Of a stretch of 64,000 nucleotides of DNA, positions 46,471-54,767 are shown piece after piece. The notes under the pieces are model-generated. The model saw only the letters and a program-made list of their open reading frames with translations. It had not been told where the DNA came from and made no database searches. Positions within the stretch are counted from its first letter, which is position 1. Every line of letters starts with the position of its first letter. The stretch is from positions 1,885,926-1,949,925 of the forward strand of contig JAOSJL010000001.1 in NCBI GenBank assembly GCA_027494115.1, written 5' to 3'. The position numbers and the translations under genes were made by a program. This DNA comes from Acidimicrobiia bacterium (GTDB lineage: Bacteria; Actinomycetota; Acidimicrobiia; IMCC26256; JAOSJL01).

Positions 46471-47555
46471 TGAGCACTGCTGTCCTGATCGCCGCCCGGG
46501 GCGCCGAGTGGCTCGCGCAGTCGCCTGATCCCAAGGTCGACGCGTGTGGAGAACCCGGTCAGCAGTCCAACGTCTGCAGCTGGGTGTTCGACGTCACGAA
46601 CAACAAGGCTGCCGCCGAGGTCGCCGAGGCGCTGCGCCGCCCCGTCGGTGTCGTGGGAATCCTCTTCGGAGCGTTCCTCCTCAACCTCGTCGTGCGGTGG
46701 ATGATCCGTCGCTTCGTCCGCCACCTCGAACGCGAGAGCACGCAGGCGACGATCCGCAAGCTCCGCAAGGGCTCCGGCATCGCTCTCCTGGATACCACCG
46801 GAAGCCAGCCCGATGTCCGCTGCGCCCAGCGGTCACGGGCGATCGGCTCGGTGATGCGCGGTGTGAGCTCGTTTCTCATCTGGTCCTTTGCCATCTTCTG
46901 GTCGCTCACAGTCCTGGGCGTGAATCTGGCGCCACTCATCGCCGGCGCCGGGATCGCGGGAGTGGCGCTCGGTTTCGGCGCGCAGACGATGGTCAAGGAC
47001 TTCCTCGCCGGGGTGTTCATCATCATCGAGGACCAGATCGGTGTCGGTGACATCGTCGATCTCGGCCCGGCGACGGGAACCGTCGAGGACGTCAGTCTCC
47101 GTGTCACGCGGATTCGTGACGTCGAAGGGGTCGTATGGTTCGTCCCCAACGGCGAGATCCAGCGTGTCGGGAATCTGTCGCAGCAGTGGTCGCGCGCGCT
47201 TCTTGACATCGACGTCGCCTACGACACCGACATCGACGCCGCGAGCGCGTTGATCAAGGCCGTTGCACAGGACCTGGCCGACGACGAGGAATGGTCGGCC
47301 CGGATTCTGGAGCCTCCGGAGGTCTGGGGAGTCGAGCGCTTCGGACCCGACGCCATCTCGATCCGGCTCGTCATCAAGACCCGGCCGCTCGAACAGTTCG
47401 CCGTTCAACGCGAACTCCGGCGCCGCCTCAAGGACGCGTTCGACGCAACGGGTATCGAAATCCCGTTCCCGCAGCGCACGGTGTGGAACCGCTACGAGGG
47501 TTCTCCGCCTGAGAACTCAGCCACGCCACCCGATTCCGAGGAGAGCTCCGAATGA
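46470..47555 (+). CDS. mscS: Small-conductance mechanosensitive channel (MscS family)
   Basis: 361 residues. Transmembrane segments at about 60-78 (VGVVGILFGAFLLNLVV), 128-150 (MRGVSSFLIWSFAIFWSLTV) and the pore helix 153-180 (APLIAGAGIAGVALGFGAQTM) followed by VKDFLAGVFIIIEDQIGVGD, the MscS beta-domain (WFVPNGEIQRVGNLSQQWSRA) and an alpha/beta C-terminal cage. Opens under membrane tension to release osmolytes. N-terminal region has two Cys (VDACGEPGQQSNVC) outside the membrane. Overlaps smc and ftsY by a few bases, hence an operon. Confidence 0.92.
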   Translation: MSTAVLIAARGAEWLAQSPDPKVDACGEPGQQSNVCSWVFDVTNNKAAAEVAEALRRPVGVVGILFGAFLLNLVVRWMIRRFVRHLERESTQATIRKLRKGSGIALLDTTGSQPDVRCAQRSRAIGSVMRGVSSFLIWSFAIFWSLTVLGVNLAPLIAGAGIAGVALGFGAQTMVKDFLAGVFIIIEDQIGVGDIVDLGPATGTVEDVSLRVTRIRDVEGVVWFVPNGEIQRVGNLSQQWSRALLDIDVAYDTDIDAASALIKAVAQDLADDEEWSARILEPPEVWGVERFGPDAISIRLVIKTRPLEQFAVQRELRRRLKDAFDATGIEIPFPQRTVWNRYEGSPPENSATPPDSEESSE

Positions 47556-48603
47556 TCTTCATGCTGCTGGTCGTGGCCATCGTGCTGATCGTGGTGGCCG
47601 GCACCCTGCTCCTCCGACGGGTGGGACGGGGGAGTGGCGCGCCTCCTACTGCGCCGCCCGAGGTGGCGCCACCTCTGGACGAAGCCGTTCCGACCGAGGT
47701 CGTCGAGCAGGTCGGCCTCCGGGAACGCCTGGGCCGGACGCGCGCCGCCCTCGGGGGATACCTGCGCGATCTACGCGGGCGTTCGCGTCTCGACGACGAG
47801 ACGTGGGAGGAGCTCGAAGAGTTGTTGATACTCGCTGACGTCGGGCTCGACGCAGCCACAGATCTGGTCGAACGTGTTCGGGAGCGCGCCGTCGACGAAC
47901 GTGCCGATGAGCCGGGCCGCGTACTGGAGCTCCTCCGAGAGGCGCTCGTGGAGCGTCTGGGATCCGAGGACCGCACACTGCACGCCCGGGAGGACGGCCC
48001 TTCCGTGTGGATGTTCGTCGGCGTCAACGGTGTGGGCAAGACGACCACGATCGCCAAACTCGCGCAGCTCGGAACCGAGGAAGGCCACAGCGTGTTGATG
48101 GCGGCCGCCGACACGTTCCGTGCCGCCGCGGGCGATCAGCTCGCGACGTGGGCGGACCGAACCGGGGCCGGAATCGTCCGGAGTCAGGAGGGGCCGACCC
48201 CGGCTCAGTCGTGTACGACGCCATGAGCTCCGCCGCCCACAAGGGAACCGACCTGGTCCTCGTGGACACGGCGGGTCGCCTGCACACCAAAGTGAATCTC
48301 ATGGAGGAGCTGAAGAAGCTCCGACGGATCGTCGAGAAGACGCCGGGCGCTCTCCAGGAGGTCCTGCTCGTCATCGACGCCACGACGGGACAGAACGGGC
48401 TGACGCAGGCTCGCGTGTTCGCGGAGGCCGTCGATGTGACCGGTGTGGTGCTCACCAAGCTCGACGGCACGGCCAAGGGCGGCATCGTCGTGGCCATCCA
48501 AGGTGAGCTCGGGCTGCCGGTGAAGCTCGTGGGAGTCGGTGAGTCGGCAGCCGATCTCGTGGCGTTCGACCCCGAGGAGTTCGCGGAGGCTCTTCTGGGC
48601 TGA
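47552..48603 (+). CDS. ftsY: Signal recognition particle receptor FtsY, frameshift in sequence
   Basis: About 350 residues after repair. An N-terminal membrane helix (MLLVVAIVLIVVAGTLLL) precedes the NG domain: GVNGVGKTTTIAKLA, AAADTFRAAAGDQL, then after the break DLVLVDTAGRLHTKVNLMEEL, VLTKLDGTAKGG and LGLPVKLVGVGESAADL. The frame breaks at the GGGG 48190-48193; one more G gives SQEGADPGSVVYDAM, as in other FtsY. Essential membrane receptor for SRP, which makes a genuine frameshift here very unlikely. ATG overlaps the mscS stop. Confidence 0.93.
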
Positions 48604-48674
48604 GACCTCCCCGGCTGGGGCCCGAGATCGGGGCACCCGCGCGGCGCGCCTACGATCGTCGGCGGAGGTTGTTC

Positions 48675-49997
48675 GTGTTCGACGCCCTGTCGGAACGTTT
48701 CGAAGGCATCTTCGGGCGGCTGCGCGCCCGCGGACGGCTGAGTGACAAGGACGTCGACGCTGTCGCGCGCGAGATCCGACTCGCCCTTCTCGAGGCCGAC
48801 GTCAACGTCGCGGTGGTCAAGGCGTTCATCGCCCGCGTGAAGGAGCGCGCCCACGAGTCCGATCTGTCCAAGAGCCTGAGCCCGGCGCAGCAGATCATCA
48901 AGATCGTCCACGAGGAGCTCGTGGCGACGCTGGGTTCCGAGACCCGAAAGCTCACGACGTCGTCGAAGCCGCCCACCGTCGTGATGCTGGCGGGACTCCA
49001 GGGCTCGGGTAAGACAACCGCGGCAGGGAAGTTGGCACGCCACCTCGGCCGCCAGGGATTGCGGCCCCTGCTCGTGGCCGCCGACCTCCAGCGTCCGGCC
49101 GCGATCAAGCAGCTCGAGGTCCTCGGCGAACGCATCGAGGTGCCGGTGTTCGCTCCCGATCAGGGAGGGGGAGATCCCGTGGCGGTGGCCGCCGCAGCAC
49201 GCGACGAAGCGGCGCGCCTCGACTGCAATCTCGTCATCGTCGACACGGCCGGACGTCTCCATGTCGACGAGGTCCTCATGGATGAACTTCGCCACGTTCA
49301 CGACGTCCTGGCTCCCCACCACACCCTTCTCGTCGTCGACGCCATGACCGGCCAGGAGGCGGTGAACGTCGCCGAGTCGTTCGACGCCGCGGTCGATCTC
49401 GACGGTCTGATCCTCACCAAGATCGACGGCGACGCGCGAGGCGGTGCTGCGCTCTCGGCCAAGGAGGTCACGGGCAAGCCCATCCTCTATGTGGGTACCG
49501 GCGAGAAGCTGGGTGACTTCGACGTGTTCCACCCCGACCGGATGGCGAGTCGGATCCTCGGGATGGGCGACATGTTGACGCTGATCGAGAAGGCGGAGGA
49601 GACCTTCGACCAGAACGAGGCGGCGGCGACCGAGGAGAAGATCCGGAAAGGCGAGTTCACGCTCGAGGACTTCCTCGACCAGATGCGCCAGGTCCGCAAG
49701 ATGGGGCCGTTGCAGTCGCTCGTCGGGATGATGCCCGGAGTACCCAAGGAACTGAAGGACGCGGAGGTGGATGAAGGGGAGCTCGGCAAGGTCGAGGCGA
49801 TCATCTGCTCGATGACCCCCGAGGAGCGCCGCAATCCCACGCTCGTCAAGGGCTCCCGTCGCCTCCGTATCGCGAGCGGCAGCGGCACGACACCCGCTGA
49901 TGTGAACGCACTGCTCAAGCAGTTCAAGCAGGTGCAGCAGATGATGCGTTCGGTGGCCTCGGGAAAGCAGCCGAAGATCCCCGTCCCGGGTCTCTGA
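48675..49997 (+). CDS. ffh: Signal recognition particle protein Ffh
   Basis: 440 residues from GTG 48675, which gives the family start MFDALSERFEGIFGRL and has GGAGG 6 nt upstream; a TTG two codons earlier is less likely. G domain: AGLQGSGKTTAAGKLA, DTAGRLHVDEVLMDEL, TKIDGDARGG. M domain: MGPLQSLVGMMPG and RLRIASGSGTTPADVNALLKQF, which binds signal sequences and the 4.5S RNA. A TACGAT box at 48651-48656 may start its own transcript. Confidence 0.96.
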   Translation: MFDALSERFEGIFGRLRARGRLSDKDVDAVAREIRLALLEADVNVAVVKAFIARVKERAHESDLSKSLSPAQQIIKIVHEELVATLGSETRKLTTSSKPPTVVMLAGLQGSGKTTAAGKLARHLGRQGLRPLLVAADLQRPAAIKQLEVLGERIEVPVFAPDQGGGDPVAVAAAARDEAARLDCNLVIVDTAGRLHVDEVLMDELRHVHDVLAPHHTLLVVDAMTGQEAVNVAESFDAAVDLDGLILTKIDGDARGGAALSAKEVTGKPILYVGTGEKLGDFDVFHPDRMASRILGMGDMLTLIEKAEETFDQNEAAATEEKIRKGEFTLEDFLDQMRQVRKMGPLQSLVGMMPGVPKELKDAEVDEGELGKVEAIICSMTPEERRNPTLVKGSRRLRIASGSGTTPADVNALLKQFKQVQQMMRSVASGKQPKIPVPGL

Positions 49998-50126
49998 GAA
50001 ACCGCTTGGCTCGCGCTCAGGCCGGCCGAGTCGCTAGTGTGTGTACTCCGCATCCGGGCCGCCGGGCACATGCCATCACGTGTCAGGGCCTTCCATGCCC
50101 CGCCCGATCCGCACGAAAGGTTCTCC

Positions 50127-50639
50127 GTGGCCGTCAAGATCCGCCTCATGAGGGTCGGCAAGCGCAAGCAGCCGTCATACCGCGTCGTCGTCGCCGACGA
50201 ACGCAAGCCGCGCGACGGCCGTTTCATCGAGATCATCGGCCACTACGGCCCCCGCGCCGAGCCTTCGGTGGTGGAGATCGACGACGAGAAGGCCATCGAG
50301 TGGCTGCGCAAGGGCGCGCAGCCGAGCGAAGCCGTACAGAAGATCCTGGCGACCACGGGTGTATGGGAGCGATTCGTCGCGGAGAAGGGCAGCGACCCGG
50401 CGCAGCGTTACGAGTCCGCCCGCAGTGTGCGTCGCGACAGGCACGCCGCGGAGGCCGCCGCCTCGGCTGCCGAGTCCGCACCTGCCGAGGATTCCGCCGA
50501 GGACGCACCGGCGGAGTCCGCACCTGCCGAAGCCTCCACGGACGATGCCTCCACGGACGATGCCTCCGACGACACCGGACCAGACGACGCGGCCACGACC
50601 GACGACACGACCGACGACACGACCGACGACGAGAACTGA
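50127..50639 (+). CDS. rpsP: 30S ribosomal protein S16 with acidic repetitive C-terminal extension
   Basis: 170 residues from GTG 50127 (MAVKIRLMRVGKRKQPSYRV is the S16 start). The core ends near residue 95 (AQRYESARSVRRDRHAA). Normal S16 is about 80-150 residues; here the last 70 residues are Ala/Ser/Asp/Glu-rich (AESAPAEDSAEDAPAESAPA) and contain two in-frame short repeats, ASTDD and TTDD. Alanine/acid-rich S16 tails exist in other actinobacteria, but the Asp repeats here are strong. First gene of rpsP-khpA-rimM-trmD-rplS. Confidence 0.93.
   Translation: MAVKIRLMRVGKRKQPSYRVVVADERKPRDGRFIEIIGHYGPRAEPSVVEIDDEKAIEWLRKGAQPSEAVQKILATTGVWERFVAEKGSDPAQRYESARSVRRDRHAAEAAASAAESAPAEDSAEDAPAESAPAEASTDDASTDDASDDTGPDDAATTDDTTDDTTDDEN
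50532..50631. repeat. Short in-frame tandem repeats in the rpsP tail
   Basis: Two exact 15-bp copies of GCCTCCACGGACGAT (50532-50561) and three 12-bp copies of CGACCGACGACA (50596-50631, last base changed), encoding ASTDD and TTDD units. Confidence 0.85.
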
Positions 50640-50646
50640 GCCTGCC

Positions 50647-50985
50647 GTGAGCGACGAATACGACGACGAATACGACGACGACGATTTCGACGATGACGTC
50701 GACGACGACGACGTCGACGACGACGACACGGGGAACCGCATCGTCGGCGCCCGCGCGCGTGCCGTCGTGGAACACTGCGCCGGCAACATCGTCGACGAGG
50801 TGGACGAACTCGACGTCGAGTCCGAGGAATCCGGTGGCGAGGTCACGCTGCTGATCCACGCCAGTCCCTCCGACATGGGCCGCCTCATCGGCCGTCGCGG
50901 TCGCGTCATCCAGGCGATGCGTCAGCTCGTACGGGCAGCGGGTGCGTCCGAAGACATCAAGGCGACCGTCGACGTCGTCGAGTAG
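50647..50985 (+). CDS. khpA: KH-domain RNA-binding protein KhpA with Asp-rich N-terminal extension
   Basis: 112 residues, GTG start. The C-terminal 78 residues are KhpA: RARAVVEHCAGNIVDEVDEL, a VTLLIHASPSDMGRLIGRRGRVIQ region containing the GxxG loop (GRRG), and AMRQLVRAAG. KhpA is normally about 75-80 residues; here 27 extra N-terminal residues are almost only Asp, Glu and Tyr (DEYDDEYDDDDFDDD and on). The gene lies between rpsP and rimM as in most actinobacteria and firmicutes. Likely acts with KhpB on sRNA or mRNA. Confidence 0.92.
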   Translation: MSDEYDDEYDDDDFDDDVDDDDVDDDDTGNRIVGARARAVVEHCAGNIVDEVDELDVESEESGGEVTLLIHASPSDMGRLIGRRGRVIQAMRQLVRAAGASEDIKATVDVVE

Positions 50986-51008
50986 AACGTTCCCGAGTAG
51001 AACGTTCG
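50979..51008. repeat. 15-bp tandem duplication at the khpA stop
   Basis: Two copies of CGAGTAGAACGTTCC; the first overlaps the khpA stop codon, so the second carries a decoy stop in the 39-bp gap before rimM. Confidence 0.85.
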
Positions 51009-51024
51009 ATCCCCGGGCCCTTCG

Positions 51025-51516
51025 GTGAGTGGCGCCGGGAGACTCCCGATCGGGAGAATCGGACGTCCCCACGGTGTCCGAGGTGAGGTCACGCTCCTTC
51101 CTCTTGTCGACGTCGACAACGATGACGTCGACGATGCCGAAATCCTCTCGGTGGGCGCGGTGTTCGACGTGGGGTCGCGCTCACTCGAGATCTCGAGTTC
51201 GCGCCGACACCGCCGAGGTTGGCTCGTTCGATTCGTCGGCGTGGAAACCCGCAACGACGCCGAAGCGTTGCGCGGAACCGTCCTGTCGGTCGATGAGCGG
51301 GGCGACGCCGAGAACCCTGATGTTGTCGGCTTCGACGTCCGTGACCGGTCGGGCACCGTTCTCGGAACGGTGATCGCCGTGGAGCCGAACCCCGCGCACG
51401 ACATCCTGGTTCTCGCCGACGGCGTCATGATCCCTGTGCCTTTCGTGATTGACGTGGCGCCCGGTGTCGTGACCGTCGATCCGCCCGAGGGTCTTCTGGA
51501 GCTCTACCGGCCATGA
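51025..51516 (+). CDS. rimM: Ribosome maturation factor RimM
   Basis: 163 residues, GTG start. N-terminal beta-barrel RLPIGRIGRPHGVRGEVTLLP and LVRFVGVETRNDAEALRGTVLSVD; PRC-barrel half with GFDVRDRSGTVLGTV, HDILVLADGVMIPVPFV. Assists 30S assembly near S19. Standard position before trmD. Confidence 0.93.
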   Translation: MSGAGRLPIGRIGRPHGVRGEVTLLPLVDVDNDDVDDAEILSVGAVFDVGSRSLEISSSRRHRRGWLVRFVGVETRNDAEALRGTVLSVDERGDAENPDVVGFDVRDRSGTVLGTVIAVEPNPAHDILVLADGVMIPVPFVIDVAPGVVTVDPPEGLLELYRP

Positions 51517-51523
51517 GACGACT

Positions 51524-52246
51524 ATGAGAATCGACGTCTTCACGATCTTCCCGGGCTACTTCGACTCGGTGTTGTCGACGTCGATTCTCGGCCGGGCCTC
51601 CGACGCCGACCTGCTGGACCTGCGACGTCACGATCTGCGGGACTGGGCCACGGACCGCCACCGCACGGTTGATGACACACCTTTCGGGGGTGGTGCCGGC
51701 ATGGTGCTGGCCCCCGAGCCGATCTTCGACGCCGTGGCCGACGTGTCGCCCCCGCGTCCTCTTCTGCTGCTGTCACCCGGAGGAAGGGTGTTCGACCAGT
51801 CGGTGGCTCAGGAGTTGGCGGCCGGCGAGGGCTTCTCGCTCCTGTGTGGTCGCTACGAAGGGGTCGACCAGCGTGTGGTGGACCGGTGCTGTGACGGCGA
51901 ATTGTCGATCGGCGACTACGTGTTGGGGGGTGGTGAGGCCGCTGCCGCTGTCGTGGTCGAAGCCGTCACACGTCTCGTGCCGGGTGTGGTGGGCAACGAG
52001 GAGTCGGTGGACGACGAGTCGTTCAGGAACGAGGGCCTCCTCGAGTACCCCCAGTACACGCGACCCGCCGACTTTCGCGGCGACGTGGTCCCCGAGGTCC
52101 TGCGGTCGGGAGACCACGGCCGGATCGCCCGGTGGCGGCGTGCAGCCGCACTACGCCGGACCCTCGCCCGACGGCCGGATCTTCTCGGCTTCGACGATCT
52201 CGACGACGCCGACAGGGCGCTGCTGGACGAGTTCCCCGATACCTGA
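51524..52246 (+). CDS. trmD: tRNA (guanine-37-N1)-methyltransferase
   Basis: 240 residues. [14 protein letters not shown] start, [31 protein letters not shown] and [30 protein letters not shown] form the trefoil-knot SAM site; [20 protein letters not shown] follows. It methylates G37 of tRNA and prevents frameshifting. Starts 8 bases after rimM. Confidence 0.95.
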   Translation: MRIDVFTIFPGYFDSVLSTSILGRASDADLLDLRRHDLRDWATDRHRTVDDTPFGGGAGMVLAPEPIFDAVADVSPPRPLLLLSPGGRVFDQSVAQELAAGEGFSLLCGRYEGVDQRVVDRCCDGELSIGDYVLGGGEAAAAVVVEAVTRLVPGVVGNEESVDDESFRNEGLLEYPQYTRPADFRGDVVPEVLRSGDHGRIARWRRAAALRRTLARRPDLLGFDDLDDADRALLDEFPDT

Positions 52247-52284
52247 CCCGCCCTCCGAGTGGGGTTCGCGACAGGTACAACCGG

Positions 52285-52290
52285 TACGAT
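52285..52290 (+). promoter_or_regulatory. Candidate -10 box for rplS
   Basis: TACGAT 36 bases before the rplS ATG, in the 79-bp gap after trmD. Confidence 0.35.
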
Positions 52291-52325
52291 GGCTTCTCCC
52301 GCACCGACCTCGAGGGACCCTCGCC

Positions 52326-52670
52326 ATGCAATCCACCGATATGGTCGACCGCGCCAACCAGCGCGACGACATTCCCGACTTCGCCCCGGGCGACACCGTG
52401 AAGGTGAACGTCCGTGTCGTGGAGGGTGGACGTGAGCGCATCCAGCTGTTCCAGGGCGTGGTGATCTCCCGCAAGGGATCCGGGGTCCGCGAGACCTTCA
52501 CGGTCCGCAAGCTCAGCTTCGGCGTCGGGGTGGAACGCACGTTCCCCGTCCACTCACCGGTGATCGCCGGCATCGAAGTGGCGACGCGTGGCGACGTCCG
52601 CAGGGCCAAGCTCTACTACCTTCGTGACCGGATCGGGAAGGCCGCCAAGATCCGCGAGAAGCGGACCTGA
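52326..52670 (+). CDS. rplS: 50S ribosomal protein L19
   Basis: 114 residues from ATG 52326. Family core: [60 protein letters not shown] and [20 protein letters not shown]. Complete; located after trmD as usual. Confidence 0.97.
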   Translation: MQSTDMVDRANQRDDIPDFAPGDTVKVNVRVVEGGRERIQLFQGVVISRKGSGVRETFTVRKLSFGVGVERTFPVHSPVIAGIEVATRGDVRRAKLYYLRDRIGKAAKIREKRT

Positions 52671-52687
52671 CCGACCTTCCACAGCCC

Positions 52688-52693
52688 TACACT
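52688..52693 (+). promoter_or_regulatory. -10 box (TACACT) for the DUF2469 gene, leaderless
   Basis: TACACT ends 8 nt before the GTG at 52702. Confidence 0.45.
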
Positions 52694-52701
52694 GGCCGGA
52701 T

Positions 52702-53034
52702 GTGGCCGTGTCGGAAACGGTCACGTCGGAGGTGGGCTCTGTGAGCGCCGAAGATCTCGAGCGGTACGAGACCGAGATCGAGCTCGCTCTCTACAAGGAG
52801 TACCGCGACGTTCTCCCGATGTTCTCGTATGTGGTCGAGACCGAGCGCCGCTTCTACCTCACCAACGACGTCGACCTGTCGACGCACGAGGACCACGGTC
52901 GGGTCCACTACGAGCTGGAGCTCAACGACGCGTGGGTCTGGGACATGTACCGACCGGCCCGGTTCGTCAAGCATGTGCGCGTGTTCACGTTCAAGGACGT
53001 GAACATCGAGGAACTCGCCGCACGCGACATCTGA
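52702..53034 (+). CDS. DUF2469 family protein
   Basis: 110 residues from GTG 52702 (leaderless), or 97 from GTG 52741, which is where homologs such as the mycobacterial protein begin (MSAEDLERYETEIEL). Core: FSYVVETERRFYLTNDVDL, AWVWDMYRPARFVKHVRVFTFKDVN. A small, conserved actinobacterial protein next to yraN/rnhB regions; no biochemical role known to me. Confidence 0.9.
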   Translation: MAVSETVTSEVGSVSAEDLERYETEIELALYKEYRDVLPMFSYVVETERRFYLTNDVDLSTHEDHGRVHYELELNDAWVWDMYRPARFVKHVRVFTFKDVNIEELAARDI

Positions 53035-53043
53035 GGCAGGAGC

Positions 53044-53421
53044 GTGGCCGGCTCGCGTCGATCTCCCGACCGCCGGCACGCACTCGGCGCCGCGGGGGAG
53101 CGGCTCGTGGCCGACCGGTACGTCGCCCGCGGGTTCGAGATCATCGACCGCAACTGGCGGTGCCGTGACGGGGAGCTCGATCTCGTGGCCCGCAACGGTC
53201 GAACGATCGTCTTTTGTGAGGTCAAGACCCGGACGTCGACGGCCTTCGGTGCACCGGCGGAGGCCGTGACCCGCGAGAAGCAACGCAGACTGCGGCGTCT
53301 CGCTGGCCGGTGGCTCGAGGAGACCGGAACGCACGGAGCCGATGTGCGCTTCGACGTCGCATCCGTTCTCTGGCCGACGGGCGGCGAACCGACGGTGACG
53401 GTCATCGAGGCCGCGTTCTGA
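53044..53421 (+). CDS. yraN: YraN/UPF0102 family endonuclease-like protein
   Basis: 125 residues. Blocks: LGAAGERLVADRYVARGFEIIDRNWR, GELDLVARNGRTIVFCEVKTR (Glu-Leu-Asp...Glu-Val-Lys is the PD-(D/E)xK-like core) and AVTREKQRRLRRLAGRWL. Related to Holliday-junction-resolvase-type nucleases; activity is unproven. Often adjacent to yifB and dprA, as here. Confidence 0.92.
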   Translation: MAGSRRSPDRRHALGAAGERLVADRYVARGFEIIDRNWRCRDGELDLVARNGRTIVFCEVKTRTSTAFGAPAEAVTREKQRRLRRLAGRWLEETGTHGADVRFDVASVLWPTGGEPTVTVIEAAF

Positions 53422-53477
53422 GCGGTGTACTCAGGCGAGCGGCGACCTCAGGTCAGGGGACTTCACGCCAGGGGACC

Positions 53478-53588
53478 TCAAGCGAGAAACGCCCACGCCA
53501 CCAGGGCGGCGGCCACGACGAACGCGGCCACGACGAGAACGACGTCGCCGGCACTCGCTTTCTTCTTCCCGAACGGGTTCAGGCCCAC
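53478..53588 (-). CDS. Small single-helix membrane protein (36 aa)
   Basis: GTG 53588 gives MGLNPFGKKKASAGDVVLVVAAFVVAAALVAWAFLA (split: basic MGLNPFGKKK start, then one hydrophobic helix of about 22 residues). TAGCGT lies 7 nt upstream, so the transcript would be leaderless. A GTG three codons earlier is in frame but overlaps the -10 box. I recall similar short N-P-F-basic-plus-helix proteins in other actinobacteria; function unknown. Confidence 0.65.
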   Translation of the reverse strand: MGLNPFGKKKASAGDVVLVVAAFVVAAALVAWAFLA

Positions 53589-53595
53589 AACCGTC

Positions 53596-53601
53596 ACGCT
53601 A
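53596..53601 (-). promoter_or_regulatory. -10 box (TAGCGT) for the 36-aa membrane protein, leaderless
   Basis: TAGCGT on the minus strand ends 7 nt before the GTG at 53588, in the 57-bp gap after dprA. Confidence 0.45.
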
Positions 53602-53645
53602 GCCACGCGACCGGTGTGGTGTTCACGAACATGGCGCGGTCTCGT

Positions 53646-54767
53646 TCACACGGGCCACCAGCGGCCGTGGGCGCGAAGGATGTGCCCGCCCGTCTCGGCG
53701 TCGGAGAGAGCGAGCGCGAGGGTGTTGGCCGACCAGCCGAGTCGTTCGCGCAGTTCGTCGTTGCTCGCGGGATCACCGGCGAGTGCTGAAACGACACGCC
53801 CGGCGTCGCCGGAGAGGGGTGGGGGAGTGGTGTGCCACCGGGCACGGGCCGATCCCTCCGTGAGACCGAGCGCCACGAGCACGTCGGACGGCTCCAGGAG
53901 GGGATGGGCGCCGTCGGCGATGAGTGCGTTGCACCCCTCCGCAGCCGGATTTCGTCGGGACCCGGGCATGGCGAGGACCGGGCGCCCGTACCGGATCGCA
54001 TGGTCGGCCGTGATCCGGGCTCCGCCGCGCGACGTCGCCTCGACGACCACGACCACATCGGCGAGAGCGGCGATGATTCTGTTGCGGATCGGGAACCTCG
54101 CCGGTGTGGGCCCCACGCCGTAGCCCACTTCGCTCACCAGGACTCCCGCCTCGCGGACCTGTTCGTAGAGGGTTCGGTGACGGCGCGGGTACTCGATGTC
54201 GAGGCCCGTAGCGACGACACCGACGACTCCGCCACCGGCCTCGAGAGCACCTCGGTGCGCGGCACCGTCGATCCCGAGCGCCATGCCGCTCACGACCGTG
54301 ACGCCGGCATCGGCCAGAGCCGCTCCGAGGGCCGTGGCGTCGTGCAACCCGTGGACCGACGCGGAGCGTGTGCCGACCACGGCGACGCGGCGACGTCGGA
54401 GGACGCCGGGCACGGCCCCTTCGCTCAGCAGGACCGCCGGAGGGTTCGACATCTCGGCGATCGGATACTCGGGGTCGGTACCGCCGTGTGGCGCGAGCCA
54501 GACGTGGGGCGCGCGGCCCGCCAGGAGTCGCTCGATGTCGCCCGAGGCCAGGGCGGTCCGCCAGCGTCGTGCGAGGCCGGGCGTGATCTCGGTTCGTCGT
54601 CCTTCGCGAGCGTCGGCTTCGTGGGCCCGGCCCTCCGCCACGGCGGCGAGAGCCGAGACGTGTACCCCGAACGTGTCGAGAAGCGCCCACAGGCGCGCCG
54701 GCGACATGTCGGGGAGGCAGGCGAGTCGTAGCCCGGCGGAACGGGCGTCGCACGGCGGAGCGCTCAC
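53646..54767 (-). CDS. dprA: DNA-processing protein DprA
   Basis: 373 residues from GTG 54767, which overlaps the yifB stop (GTGA); the frame is open further upstream inside yifB. Rossmann-like core: VAVVGTRSASVHGLHDATALG, GVTVVSGMALGIDGAAHRGAL, VVGVVATGLDIEYPRRH, FPIRNRIIAALADVVVVVEA and GRPVLAMPGSRRNPAAEGCNALI. The C-terminal winged-helix-like end is present (NDELRERLGWSANTLALALS). DprA loads RecA on incoming single-stranded DNA during transformation; in non-competent actinobacteria its role is unclear. Confidence 0.92.
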   Translation of the reverse strand: MSAPPCDARSAGLRLACLPDMSPARLWALLDTFGVHVSALAAVAEGRAHEADAREGRRTEITPGLARRWRTALASGDIERLLAGRAPHVWLAPHGGTDPEYPIAEMSNPPAVLLSEGAVPGVLRRRRVAVVGTRSASVHGLHDATALGAALADAGVTVVSGMALGIDGAAHRGALEAGGGVVGVVATGLDIEYPRRHRTLYEQVREAGVLVSEVGYGVGPTPARFPIRNRIIAALADVVVVVEATSRGGARITADHAIRYGRPVLAMPGSRRNPAAEGCNALIADGAHPLLEPSDVLVALGLTEGSARARWHTTPPPLSGDAGRVVSALAGDPASNDELRERLGWSANTLALALSDAETGGHILRAHGRWWPV

